Origin: Osedax fenrisi
Lineage: Eukaryota > Annelida > Polychaeta > Sabellida > Siboglinidae
DNA length: 64,000 nt
Assembly (NCBI GenBank): GCA_964019155.1
Contig: OZ025242.1
Coordinates: 24,304,546-24,368,545 of the forward strand
Direction: 5' to 3'
Made by a program: the position numbers and the translations under genes. Position 1 is the first letter of the stretch, and every line of letters starts with the position of its first letter. A model generated the notes under the pieces. The model was not told where the DNA came from and did not search any database. It saw nothing but the letters and a program-made list of their open reading frames with translations. Shown here piece after piece: positions 13,208 to 24,445 of the stretch.

Positions 13208-14164
13208 GGGGAAAGTCCCCGATTACCGACCCCTAAATGATTATTTGTAATAACTTATTCAATATTAAATATATTTATTTCAAATTTTGTAAATAGGGTA
13301 ATATTATGGTAATGAATAATGTGGCTATTTTAATTTTTTTATATAATTATATTTACAAGAATAAACAGGGGGGTCGGTAATCGGATACCTGTTCCTAATA
13401 CCGACCCCCTTCCCCTATTACCGACCACCTAAAATAATCGTAGTATACATACTTTTAGTATTATAATATCCTATCAACATAGTAGATATTAATAAATATA
13501 ATTAATTATAACATACACAATTATTTTGTATTGAATTTATGTTTTAATAGTAATATTAAATTTAAATTTAAACTTTATAGTAATTATATTAAAATAGTAT
13601 ATATTATTATTTAATATTTAGTTATTAATCATTATGTATATAATATAATGGAATCACGAATCCTTAATCTATATCAATGATAAACAAACAACTTATGACA
13701 TATTTTAAAGTAAACTACAGATATATTTTGATTGGATATTATAAATCACATGGGGTCGGTATTAGGGTAATTTAGGGGGTCGGTATTAGGAAAATCATAT
13801 GGGTTGCTATAATTAAGATATTTTGGTTAATAGTTATTCAAATTTAATTATTTTTATACTAATTATAAACATTTTATTGATCTACAATATTATGTGCAGT
13901 ATTACGTTTTATTTTAATTAATAAAGTATTTACAATGATTTAAAAAAAGTTATTATTCAAATATTTAAAAAGTAAAACAGAATATTACATTTTATCAAAT
14001 AACAATTGTAGGATTAAATATTTGTTAAAACAAAATACTTATTCATATGTATCATTAAATCACTAACAGTTCGTGCATATATTATTTTTTGATATCTCTT
14101 ATAGTTACTGAGATACGAGAGGGGGTCGGTATTAGGAGGGGGTCGGTAATCGGGGACTTTCCCC
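13208..14164. mobile_element. TA-type DNA transposon, family 1 (GGTCGGTAATCGG boxes), copy 1, nested
   Basis: The terminal inverted repeat is GGGGAAAGTCCCCGATTACC with its complement ending at 14164. Copies of GGGGTCGGTAATCGG or GGTCGGTATTAGG occur in both orientations at 13369-13430, 13752-13789 and 14121-14160. The element is about 957 bp, has no coding capacity, and is inserted in the family-3 element. Its immediate flanks are TT rather than TA. Confidence 0.8.
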
Positions 14165-14663
14165 TTATAGGTGTTTTTATAAAAACCGGCTCAACCTGCC
14201 CCGCTCTCCCCTATATATTTGTATATCTATATATATATTTCTCCAAACATATAACAATGCGGCATCGTCGCGAATCTACGATGATACGAACTTAAGAAAT
14301 AAATGCTAGATCGGAAGACACCAGTTATATTTATATTTTAATCCTCTTTAATATGCACTATTAAAATGTTACAGTGTACTGTGTTCTCATATATCAAAGT
14401 GGATTTACAAATTAAGATTAAAGATTACAAATTTAAATTTGTTAATTCGCCTCAAATATTCAATAGTTGGCGCTTTTTAATAACATTATATTCATCCAAT
14501 GAGTTTGATGGTTACCAGTAATCTCATATGAGATAATTTAGTACGACTTATTTAGTAATCTCGTACGTCGTACGAATTATTACATTTATTCTAATTTATT
14601 TCATAATTTTACTGTTCCTATACGAATACATATAACTTATTTTATCGAGAGACGAGGTGCTCC

Positions 14664-14801
14664 TATAGGGCTAACTCAGATAGGGCTAATTCAGATAGGG
14701 ATAATTTCGATAGTGCTAACTCAGATAGGGATAACTCCAATAGAGATAACTTAGATAGGGCTAATTCAGATAGGGCTAACTCCGATAAGGCTAACTCCCA
14801 T
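14664..14801 (+). repeat. 15-bp minisatellite that would encode DRANS repeats
   Basis: The unit GATAGGGCTAACTCA is repeated about nine times with substitutions. Because 15 is a multiple of three, one plus-strand frame reads DRANS, DRDNF, DSANS and similar five-residue repeats. No gene context is seen, so I call it a minisatellite. Confidence 0.8.
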
Positions 14802-14802
14802 T

Positions 14803-15049
14803 TATTATGTATATTATATTAATTTCTTAACATTTGTTTTTTTATAACATAATTAATTTAAATCAAATAAATAATATATTTCTTATTTCTAAAATACACC
14901 TATATCATGCAATTTTCTAATAATAACTCATAATTCTCAACTATCCGCACATACACCGGGCAAAAACGGCTAGTATATATATATATATATGTTTATGTGT
15001 GTGTATGTGTATGTGTGTATATATGCATATATATGTGTGTATGTGTCTG

Positions 15050-15088
<39 letters not shown>

Positions 15089-15605
15089 TGTGTGTGTATG
15101 TGTATACATATGTAACACGTAATATGCTGATATAGGCAAATAAACAAATGTATATATGACTCTCGGTAAAGCGGTCCATATTTATAATTAGTTTAAGACA
15201 CACCCATATGTAGATGTGGGCGTCCCTAATATGAAAATAATCTATTAGTCATATATTTAGCGCATTAATCGCGTCTATACCTAATTATTATAGTTATCAT
15301 TACAATTAAAATGTGTTATAATAAATTAAATAATATAATTAATAATAATATAAAACTAACGATGATAGGATTTAAGTAAAGATGAAAATAATAAGGTTAA
15401 TCTCAAATACACTAATAAATTGAGTTAGTAGATAGAGTTGAAAGTAAGTGGGCGTATTTATAATATAATAAATATATCTATATTCACTACAACAGGGAAA
15501 AATCTTTGCTACAACTATGGAGCCATGGAGATTATGTTATATTTATAAATCAAGGAAAATAATTAAAATATCAATAACCTATATATATACCACACTTATA
15601 TAAAT

Positions 15606-15674
<69 letters not shown>

Positions 15675-15788
15675 TATATATATATATATATATCAATATA
15701 TCAGGGTAGGGTCCATGTGACTGATGATAGAGCTCTATAACCCCTCGAGTCGAGGGTCTCGACCTTAAAATCAGGTTCATAATTTAAA
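14803..15788. other. Gene-free stretch with TA/TG microsatellites
   Basis: (TA)n and (TG)n tracts lie at about 14973-15090 and 15614-15692. A short hairpin, CCCTCGAGTCGAGGG, lies near 15738-15756 without flanking direct repeats. No gene is recognised. Confidence 0.55.
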
Positions 15789-15836
15789 ACATGTACAAAT
15801 ATACTACAAAGTCCTTCGGACGATCTTTGACATGTA
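15789..15836. mobile_element. Micro-hairpin insertion beta-1 with 7-bp target duplication
   Basis: The insert (15796-15829, 34 bp) begins CAAATATACTAC and ends CCTTCGGACGATCTTTG. ACATGTA flanks it exactly on both sides (15789-15795 and 15830-15836). The same 34-bp unit with three differences occurs at 38009-38042 between a different 7-bp repeat. Confidence 0.85.
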
Positions 15837-16046
15837 TAATAATATATATTCATACAATTATTTAAGTGATAATAACATTATATTGAATATATACTACTTA
15901 TAATGGGTACGTTGAATGCCTCTTGACAGTCACGCCAACACATTAGTTAAGTTATCAGTACACAGTTAGGTATTACATCACTGAACCATTGCGGCATTCC
16001 ACTATTATTATATATCCATAGTCACTATGGGCATAGTGTATATAGC

Positions 16047-16074
16047 ATGTATGTGTGCTGCACACACAATGTAT
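16047..16074. repeat. Possible micro-hairpin insertion with 6-bp direct repeat
   Basis: GTGTGCTGCACACACA (16053-16068), able to fold on itself, lies between two copies of ATGTAT. This is weaker than the other cases because the repeat is 6 bp and the region is low in complexity. Confidence 0.35.
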
Positions 16075-16187
16075 ATGGTATTGCATTGAATGTTGATCAA
16101 GACGATCTTTAAGATGTTCAATATTTTATAAATTATGTATGATATATAACATTTTTGTATTTATATACATTTATTTATAAAAATAAA

Positions 16188-16224
<37 letters not shown>

Positions 16225-16499
16225 TGTTATATAGTTTAATGTTACCAATATATGCATATATTATATCATGTATATGCGTTAAGTTATGTAGAAAGCATAA
16301 GTAAATAGTAATTCCGATTTTTATTATTTTTAAATTAAAAATAACATTATTAATAGATTGTTCATATGAAACCTTCATTTATAAAAATATATTATATAAA
16401 TATATATGTATAATATACATTGTATATTGTATATATATATATTAAATGTATAACAAATTTATTATTTTTAAAATCATTATATTCAAAAATCAATATATA

Positions 16500-17622
16500 G
16501 GGGAAAGTCCCCGATTACCGACCCCTAAATGATTATTTGTAATAACTTATTCAATATTAAATATATTTATTTGAAATTTTGTAATTAGGGTAATATTATG
16601 GCAATGGATAATGTGGCTATTTTATATTTTTGATATAACTATATTTACAAGAATAAACAGGGGTGTCGGTAATTGGATACATTTACCTAATACCGACCCC
16701 CTACTCCCATTACATCCCCCTAAAATAATCGTGATATAAATAATTGTAGTATTATAATATCCAATAAAAATAGTAGATATACATAAATATAATTAATTGT
16801 AACATTCACTAAATTTATTTTGTATTACATTTATGTTTTAATAGTAAATATTAAATTTAAATTTAAACTTTATAGTAATTATATTAAAATAGTGTATATT
16901 ATTATTTAATATTTATTTATTAATCAGTATGTATATAATCAACTGGAATCATGAATCCTAATTTGATATCAATGATACATAAACAACTTACGGCATATGT
17001 TTAATAGTAATATTAAATTTAAATTTAAACTTTATAGTAATTATATTAAAATAGTATATATTATTATTTAATATTTAGTTATTAATCATTATGTATATAA
17101 TATAATGGAATCACGAATCCTTAATCTATATCAATGATAAACAAACAACTTATGACATATTTTAAAGTAAAATACGGATCTATTTTGATGGGCCATTATA
17201 AATCACATGGGGTCGGTATTAAGGTAATTTAGGAGGTCGGTAATAGGAAAATAATATGGGTTGCTATAATTAAGATATATTGGTTAATAGTTATTCAAAT
17301 TAAATTATTTTTATAATAGTTATAAACATTTTATTGATCTACAATATTATGCTCAGTAATAAGTTTTCTTTTAAATAATAAAGTATTTACAATGATTTAA
17401 AAAAAGTTATTATTCAAATATTTAAAAAGTAAAAACAGAATATTACATTTTATCAAATAACAATTGTAGGATTAAATATTTTTTAAAACAAAATACTTCT
17501 TCATATTTATCATTAAATTACTAAAAGTTCGTGTATATATTATTTTTTGATATCTCTTATAGTTACTGAGATACCATAGGGGGTCGGTATTAGGAGGTGG
17601 TCGGTAATCGGGGACTTTCCCC
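16500..17622. mobile_element. TA-flanked DNA transposon, family 1, copy 2
   Basis: The ends are GGGGAAAGTCCCCGATTACC and its complement, each bounded by TA (16498-16499 and 17623-17624). Internal boxes recur at about 16660-16720, 17208-17245 and 17578-17610. This copy is longer than the others because a block of about 165 bp beginning TTAATAGTAATATTAAATTT is tandemly duplicated (about 16838-17003 and 17004-17165). No protein is encoded. Confidence 0.85.
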
Positions 17623-17994
17623 TAAATATGTTTATAATTAGAACAGTAAATTACTCCAAAATAAATGTAGAGATAGCTTAGAATAATACATAGATATATT
17701 GTAAATCAGTACATATTGTGTTATAACTTGCATTATGTCTTATAAACAGTGCTTCTTATAATACATCTAATGTATTACGATAAGCTATATCTGAATTGTT
17801 TGGGAATTACTATTCTAAATATTTTACACTCGCAATTAATATTAACTCTGCTAATATTGAATACCTCATGTGCATCAATACACATACACATTGCATATAA
17901 ACATTGCCCTAACACTACCCTGTTGTTCCTAATCCTCTCTCACCGTCCACTAACAGTGATAACTCTTTTAATCAGTTGTGTGTCTGTAGTCCTG

Positions 17995-18048
17995 CATGAG
18001 GCAAGACCTCATATAACCTCGTGAGGTTATAGGAGGTATTGCATGAGG
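17995..18048. mobile_element. Micro-hairpin insertion alpha-2 with 7-bp target duplication
   Basis: The 40-bp insert (18002-18041) begins CAAGACCTC and ends GAGGTATTG, a near-palindrome matching alpha-1 with few differences. CATGAGG flanks it on both sides (17995-18001 and 18042-18048). The flanking sequence is unrelated to that of alpha-1. Confidence 0.8.
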
Positions 18049-19098
18049 GCTGCCATCGAGTGCAAGCTTCACAGATAAGTCCCACTAGAATAGTGTGTAA
18101 TGTAGCGTTATTGTATTGTTTGTATCACTATTATATTCTTGTTTATAATAACTACTACTACAATATTCTTTATATATAAAACATTCAATAACAATGGATA
18201 CTTTATTAGTATCCTAAGATATACTTATAATACATTATTAATGTCTCAAATTAATATCATCGCATAATTAGTATTGGGTAACTTACCCAGGGTAAGTAAC
18301 TTTCACAAGACTACACAACATATTATTATCAGAATTTAGCTAAATACAGTCACCTATATCGAATATGCTGTATTTATATATATATATATATATATACAGT
18401 AATAATAACATTTAGTAAATATGTATACTTTGAAAATCTACATATTACACTAATATAATACTATACTATTTGTAAACTAATTATATAATATGTTACATGT
18501 AACACACTTACATATAATGATGCATTTATTAACATAACAATCACACATATATAGGTATACCTACAATGATTTATAAACTATTTATTTAATGTTCCGATAA
18601 GTTCACCAACTTTCTTAGAGGCGAGTCTAAACGTAATAAGATTTACATGGTTAGTGTGGCTTATGTGTGTGAGTATGTGAATATAATTAAACTCGGATAA
18701 TCTGTAATGTTATAGATATTTACATTACAGTTATATTAATGTATGCAGAAAGTGTGAATACATTGTGTATCAATCTATATGTATTGTTAACTTTGCATTT
18801 GTATTTAAGAGGGTTGTGTTTTATATGTGGCATTTCATATTTCTAAAATAACATATTTGTACGGTGGAATTTTATATGTTTCATTTCAAATATGAATGCA
18901 ATGAGACATTAACACAATGTACAAACTTAACATACACATATTACTGCATCTACCTCATTTATAACTTGTGTCCTTTCCTCTCGAGTGTTCCCTACATAAC
19001 AATAACATCACTGAACCGATAACACTGAATTAGATACCTCTACTGCTACCTAGTTAACTATAGTGATACATATCTATCTAACCGCTAGTGCTGGATAG
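18049..19098. other. Gene-free AT-rich stretch
   Basis: There is a (TA)n tract near 18375-18398 and a small hairpin, ACTTACCCAGGGTAAGT, near 18281-18298. No gene is seen. Confidence 0.5.
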
Positions 19099-19130
19099 CC
19101 TATAGGCCAAGGTATATACCTTACCTATAG
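19099..19130. mobile_element. Micro-hairpin insertion with 7-bp target duplication (epsilon)
   Basis: GCCAAGGTATATACCTTA (19106-19123), containing the palindrome AAGGTATATACCTT, lies between two exact copies of CCTATAG (19099-19105 and 19124-19130). The flanks are moderately AT-rich, so chance is less excluded than for alpha and beta. Confidence 0.5.
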
Positions 19131-19199
19131 TGTGTGTAACCTATACGGGGAGGTAGTACCCTACACGAGTAATGCAGGCCTACAACCATGATTGTGATG

Positions 19200-19472
19200 G
19201 AATTATAATATCATTAGATCCATACGTGCATTGCGGACACTGTCCGTATTATAACACAGGGTGTCCGACGGACACTGTCCGTATTCGACATGGGTATGGA
19301 ATACGGACACCCCCGTTATCTATGGAATTAAAAGATTAAATAAAATGCTAAAATCACAATAATATCTATAAGCATATAATATTAATATATTGTAATTTTT
19401 GAATAAAAATAATGAGTTATAAAATGTTAAGACGATTTATTGTTAAAATGTCCGTATTAGGTTACTTTCCCC
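19200..19472. mobile_element. DNA transposon family 2 fragment (AATACGGACAC boxes)
   Basis: The right end, AGGTTACTTTCCCC followed by TA (19473-19474), and about 250 bp inside it are the reverse complement of the start of the complete copy at 25355. Boxes GGACACTGTCCG and AATACGGACACCCCC are clustered at 19230-19310. The left limit is not clear. Confidence 0.65.
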
Positions 19473-19559
19473 TACATATATATTTACATAGCAAAATATT
19501 TGTAATATGTGTTGTTAAATTTTATAAATTTGATTACATTATAAGATTTAAACAAATTA

Positions 19560-20115
19560 AAGTGGTTCAGGTCTTCCAATTTTCAGGGACACATGACCAA
19601 TTTTGAATTTTTGAATTATTCGATACACATTTTTCTGAAATTTTTTTAAAAATATAGAATATTTTATTTAATAATTATAATATATTAAACATGTTTAATG
19701 AATACAATTATCATTATTTTAGATATAGTATGAGTTTTTTATAAACAAAATTATTGGTTCAAGTCTCCCACTCTCTACTAATCATTTTTTTAATTTTACA
19801 AATTTGTATAGCCCCTACAATTTTGGGCTCGAGAAATTTCCTGATTTAGACCTTCCCTTAAGTCGGCCCTGTTTATAATATTAAGTAAATAATCATTAAA
19901 AATGCTCACTAAATTATATTTTACTTTTTAAATATACAATAATTATATTTTTAATTGTATAATAATTATATGTATCAATATATACTATCAGTAAAATTTA
20001 TAATTAATGAAAATATGTTATTATAAACTACTAATCTAGAACATATATAGTCTTTACAATATATTGAGGGCCTTGCCCCTCCTTAACGAAAATTCCTGGC
20101 TACGGCCTGGCAGTC
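19560..20115 (-). mobile_element. Fragments resembling ends of two other transposons
   Basis: Read on the minus strand, 19873 leftward begins CAGGGCCGACTTAAGGGAAG, and 20113 leftward begins CAGGCCGTAGCCAGGAATTT. Both look like transposon termini of the CAG-starting kind found in many animal genomes. No partner ends or coding capacity were found, so this is a weak call. Confidence 0.3.
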
Positions 20116-20456
20116 ACCATATATTAATTTTATATTTTGTCCAATGATTGCAATATATTGTATATATTATTTAGGAAGAAGGTATTATATTAAAAAGTTA
20201 GAATAATTATTATCGTAATATATAAAAAATATTGCAATAATTGTAATGATATCAAATTAATATACGGTTATTGCACGAGTTGGGAACTATTTTCAAAATG
20301 TTACCAGCAATTGAGGCGTCGGCGAGAGTGTATACGGCATCGATATAAAGAAACCTTTCTTTATATCGATCCTATACAGTTAAAAATAGATTATATGTTT
20401 ATATTCACGCATTAATGTCTACCGATATTGATAAAGATTATATAACAAATATAGGA

Positions 20457-20633
20457 TACACACACACATACAATCATGCAAACATAGATACACACATATA
20501 CATGCACACATACACACACGCATACACATACAATCATGCATACATACACACACGCATACACATACATACATACATACATACATACATACATACATACATA
20601 CAAACATACATACATACATACATACATACTTAC

Positions 20634-20693
<60 letters not shown>
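20457..20693. repeat. (ACAC/ACAT)n and (TA)n microsatellite
   Basis: Roughly 170 bp of ACACAT and ACAT units are followed by a (TA)n run from about 20637. The open frames across it on both strands are products of the repeat. Confidence 0.95.
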
Positions 20694-20695
<2 letters not shown>

Positions 20696-20779
20696 CCTAC
20701 TAAAGAGTATCTTACTCCGGGTTATTATATGGTTGTTTTAGGACCATTACTTATACTCACTCCTGCATAAACATTCCTT

Positions 20780-20803
20780 CAATACCTAGTTAACTAGGTA
20801 TTG
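20780..20803. repeat. Perfect 24-bp palindrome without target duplication
   Basis: CAATACCTAGTT and its complement meet without a loop. The ends (CAA...TTG) resemble those of the hairpin insertions but the flanking 7-mers differ. Confidence 0.6.
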
Positions 20804-21110
20804 TGTATAATGGGTATTACAATAATTATTTAGCTAGGTACTATGTTATATTTACTACAATACCTATAACTGTTTAAGTAGGTGAATATATAGACCACGG
20901 GTGTCACTCTGATGATGTGGAAGACCTGATGATAACTCGCACTCCTTATAAGGCGATAACTCCATACGATATAACATTGTTAATAGGCTACCTCTAGTAG
21001 GATACTACCCAGCAAACAATTTCGGCAGATTTTGAGCAGAATTAAAGCAGAAAATTTAAAGCAGATTTTCGAACATTCTGCTCTATATTCTGCTTTAATT
21101 AAACTGCTTA

Positions 21111-21156
21111 GTACCACTAAATCTATGACTATATATAGTCATAGATTTAGTGGTAC
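21111..21156. repeat. Perfect 46-bp palindrome
   Basis: GTACCACTAAATCTATGACT begins the left arm; the 23-bp arms are exact complements with no loop. A second palindrome, AGCAACATATATGTTGCT, follows at 21162-21179. No flanking direct repeat is seen. Confidence 0.9.
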
Positions 21157-21202
21157 ACTATAGCAACATATATGTTGCTTTAAATCTATGCATATATTCA
21201 TA

Positions 21203-21268
21203 GCTCCATGCATAGAGAACGAAGTGACTTCGCTTCGCTTCACTTCGTTCTCTATGGCTCCATGCATA
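21203..21268. mobile_element. 46-bp hairpin between direct repeats (gamma)
   Basis: Arms CATAGAGAACGAAGTGA (21211-21227) and its complement (21240-21256) enclose a 12-nt spacer. GCTCCATGCATA occurs at 21203-21214 and again at 21257-21268, so the exact target size is ambiguous (8-12 bp). This is of the same kind as the micro-hairpin insertions, with a different sequence. Confidence 0.65.
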
Positions 21269-22050
21269 TGGTATATTTTGTGAGAAAAATGGTATATTAG
21301 GGTTTTTAAAAATGGTACATTAATTTCCCCTCAAACGGCACATGTATGTGGAAATTTGAAAATGACCTATAGGACTATTAATGTATTATAATAATTATAT
21401 TTATTAACAGTTATCACTATATAGCCTATATACTATATAGTATATAGTATATATATATATACTATATATATATATATATATATACCTATAGGTGTTATAT
21501 ATTGTTGCTATGGTTACATATAATCCGTTAATTAAATCCAAACGTAAATAGGATAAATAGGAAATATAAATTACTGTGTTTTTTAATCGCTAGGTTTTTT
21601 TTAAATGATATTTTTAATTAAATATTTAATCAATGCTAAATAATTGTAATACATGGGTAATATATGCTATATAGGTACACAATTATGATACTAATAATAC
21701 AACTATTATATACATCTATGTAGGTAATATACCTATATGGCATATTTAGCTATTTATATATTAAAATATTCCCAAATATCTCCTATATATTTTTTAATAT
21801 TTTGTTTACTTTAATAAAAAACTAAATATTTTAAAAATCATTCAGCATTTCGGCTGTGTTTTGTTTCGCTAAAATAATAAACATGAATCTTACGCAATAT
21901 CGATAGCGATCGATCTATTTCGATGTATATACACGCATTGAAAACAACACATGTCAATGGATTCGTCATCTACATCCCTCGAGAGAGAGAACGCTGCTTG
22001 AACCTGCAATGTGATCCGTGTGAGTTACAATCCTACCATCGCTTCCTGTG

Positions 22051-22330
22051 AACATTCCGCATAAACTGAAGATACACACTATGAACACTTGTCTGGGTTT
22101 GTCTCATCATTTGCATCTATTATATCTATGTAATGATCTTATTGTTATTTATTAATATAATAAACATATATATATATATATATATATAATTATTTCATTG
22201 ATATTTATAATATTAAATTAATAAATAACAACAAGATCATTATATATATATATATATATAATAGATACAAATGATGAGACAAACCCAGACAAGTGTACAT
22301 AGTGTGTATCTTCAGTTTATGCAGAATGTT
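22051..22330. repeat. 280-bp inverted repeat (foldback)
   Basis: The left arm from AACATTCCGCATAAACTGAA and the right arm ending in its complement at 22330 are about 110 bp long and nearly identical, sharing GATACACACTATG and CTTGTCTGGGTTTGTCTC. A (TA)n loop separates them. The transcript of either strand would form a long hairpin. It could be a foldback transposon or a hairpin-RNA locus. Confidence 0.8.
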
Positions 22331-22453
22331 CTCATGGCGTTATCATCATGCTAACTTTTCTTTAACAAGAAAACAAAAATGTATCTTTATCATTACTGTT
22401 AAATATTGGCTTTCGGATATTAATAGTAAACAAAACATAACATACCTACCTAT

Positions 22454-22675
22454 ATGCGACAAGTGAACACGTGTACATTTAGAGATAGACATGATAACAC
22501 GTGTATCAGCAAACAATTCGTCAATGAACTAATAATAAATAACAAAGTGAAAGAAGAAACGCTGGCTACACCAAATGATCTAACTATGGATCATGCGATG
22601 CAGATCTCGATAACACATGAAACACTCAGACGAGAATTGAATTATTTCAGGAGAGGACAACCAACAATTAACTAA
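22454..22675 (+). pseudogene. Short reading frame resembling a retroelement gag fragment
   Basis: A 73-residue frame contains KVKEETLATPNDLTMDHAMQ followed by ISITHETLRRELN. This is reminiscent of the capsid C-terminal signature of Gypsy-like gag proteins (a K/R-x-x-L-L segment, then DLTLDKA-like words and an E-rich helix). Composition is less AT-biased than its surroundings. There is no protease, reverse transcriptase or LTR nearby. It could instead be an isolated exon. Confidence 0.3.
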
Positions 22676-24209
22676 GGTTCGTACATAGGTAATACATTAG
22701 TAATACATATATGATATCTAAGATAGGATACCTACTAGGATATCTAAATCCATCTAATATCACCTCTGTATTATTCATACACGTAAATATTCCGGATTAA
22801 AACTAAATAGTAACTCATGCCCAGCAGCACAGTCCATTGTCACACAATTGTATCACAATCGTTGACACAGGAATGCTGTATAATGTAAACATATGAATAA
22901 TATGCTGCCCATCATACAGATCATTCTGGAATCACCGGACACACGTAGGCACACGTACAACGAACTGAATACAACGAACTGATAATCGATACATGAACTT
23001 GGCGAAGACTTGAAATTATCTGTGAGTGACGTCTTGGCCCAAGACTCTTGGGATGCTGAACGTACAAAAAACAGAGAGAAAAATCCTTAATTTAACAATT
23101 ACTATATATATATATATATATATGTGTGACTATATTTCCACATATCCCATATATTTTTTGGGTATTTTAAGTTTACATCAATAAGTGAACTTTCTATTTT
23201 AATAAATATCCACACGTTACGTTTGTGTTTATTTTTACTATATCAATCAACACAAATCTTCTTGTTCAATCTTGGCTTGCAGATATTCTGAGTTATATAA
23301 CACATCACAAAATATCATATTATTAATATATTATATAATATTTACATATTTCATTTTATTTCCGATGTAAAATATAAAAGTAATTAAATAATATAAACTA
23401 TATTTTGTATACAAATAAATTTGTCTAAAATACAAAAACTTATAATTATAATTCATATACTTCCAAATAGTTAGTAATATTAGTGAAGTTAATCTATAGA
23501 TAACTATAATATATTGAACACTCTATAGTGTATACAACCTCGATGTTTTCATGGCGTCAGATGATATTCTAGGAACTTAGGTCAGAGGTATTAATGCATA
23601 CATGTTGAGGAATACCGCAGTATTTAAATCATAGATGAATCATTATATAAATTTAACATACTATTCAATTACATATTATTTAGTATCTGTCAACATATTA
23701 TCAATTGAATTTATCTAGAAATAACAGAACAAAATCTTTTGTGACACACAATTATAAAATTAATTATTTATAATGTAATCTAACATCGAAACTTGTATAA
23801 CTACTTGTCCATCTATATCACGAAGATTACTAATAGCTTTACAATTAATAATAATGCCTCCAATATGGTTCCTAATATAACCTGTATACAATACAGTCTA
23901 TAGTTCATGATATCCTCAAGAATTATATTTAATAAAGTTAAGCCGATTAAATTTACACGGATATTGATAGAGAATATCTTATATAATGTATTGATGCTCT
24001 TAAATGACATAGTATTTCTGCCACTATGGTATCATTTTTGTATTTTATAGACAGTATTCGACCAGAGCTTATACATATTTTAGTATTATTTATTTGAGTT
24101 TTTACACTTTTTAAATGATAATTAACAAAAGTGTTGATAACAATATGGTAATGACATAACAATAACATGGTAATATATGCTCGTGATATATTGTATAACA
24201 AGAAAAACT
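22676..24209. other. AT-rich stretch without a supported gene
   Basis: Frames of 60-80 codons on the minus strand around 23813-24201 are hydrophobic and AT-driven. They lie just 3' of the LINE relic at 24210-24445 and are probably its untranslated tail. Confidence 0.45.
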
Positions 24210-24445
24210 TTATAAATCGAATGCAATTATAAATAAATGAGTCTTTAATAATGTATTGAATGATGATATTGATTCACATGATCTTAAATCAATATAGAGC
24301 TTGTTCCACTCGATAGGTGCCGCTATACTAAATTCTCTGCTGTTGTGTGTCGATTCTTTTGTTGTATTGCTTTCAATGCTATGTAGATTATGTGGTATCT
24401 GTACTCTCAGACTTATATGTTGCTTTAATTTCGTGGGTATTGTGG
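24210..24445 (-). pseudogene. LINE ORF2 C-terminal remnant
   Basis: On the minus strand an open frame of about 75 codons reads SREFSIAAPIEWNKLYIDLR and then SFNTLLKTHLFI, ending at TAA (24212-24210). This is the typical end of jockey/CR1/L2-group ORF2 proteins (F-S-x-x-x-P-x-x-W-N-x-L ... F-K-x-x-L-K-x-x-L-F). Nothing upstream of it remains intact. Confidence 0.7.

Larger units (their letters stand above)
12250..14211. mobile_element. TA-flanked DNA transposon, family 3 (GGGGCAGGTTGACC boxes), outer element
   Basis: The ends are GGGGAGAGCGGACAGGTTGA at 12250 and the complement of GGGGAGAGCGGGGCAGGTTG ending at 14211, each next to TA. Box-like copies of GGGGCAGGTTGACC recur inside at 12618-12676 and about 13028-13071 in both orientations. 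No transposase is present. A family-1 element (13208-14164) is nested inside, so the original length was about 1.0 kb. TA flanks suggest the Tc1/mariner/pogo group; this is inference. Confidence 0.75.

Noticed and set aside
20339..20372. ATCGATATAAAGAAA palindrome as another micro-hairpin insertion
   Set aside because: Only a 5-bp TATAC repeat flanks it, which is too weak in this composition.
20412..20741. Open frames rich in MYVC or HTYI repeats
   Set aside because: They are translations of the (ACAT)n/(TA)n microsatellite on both strands.
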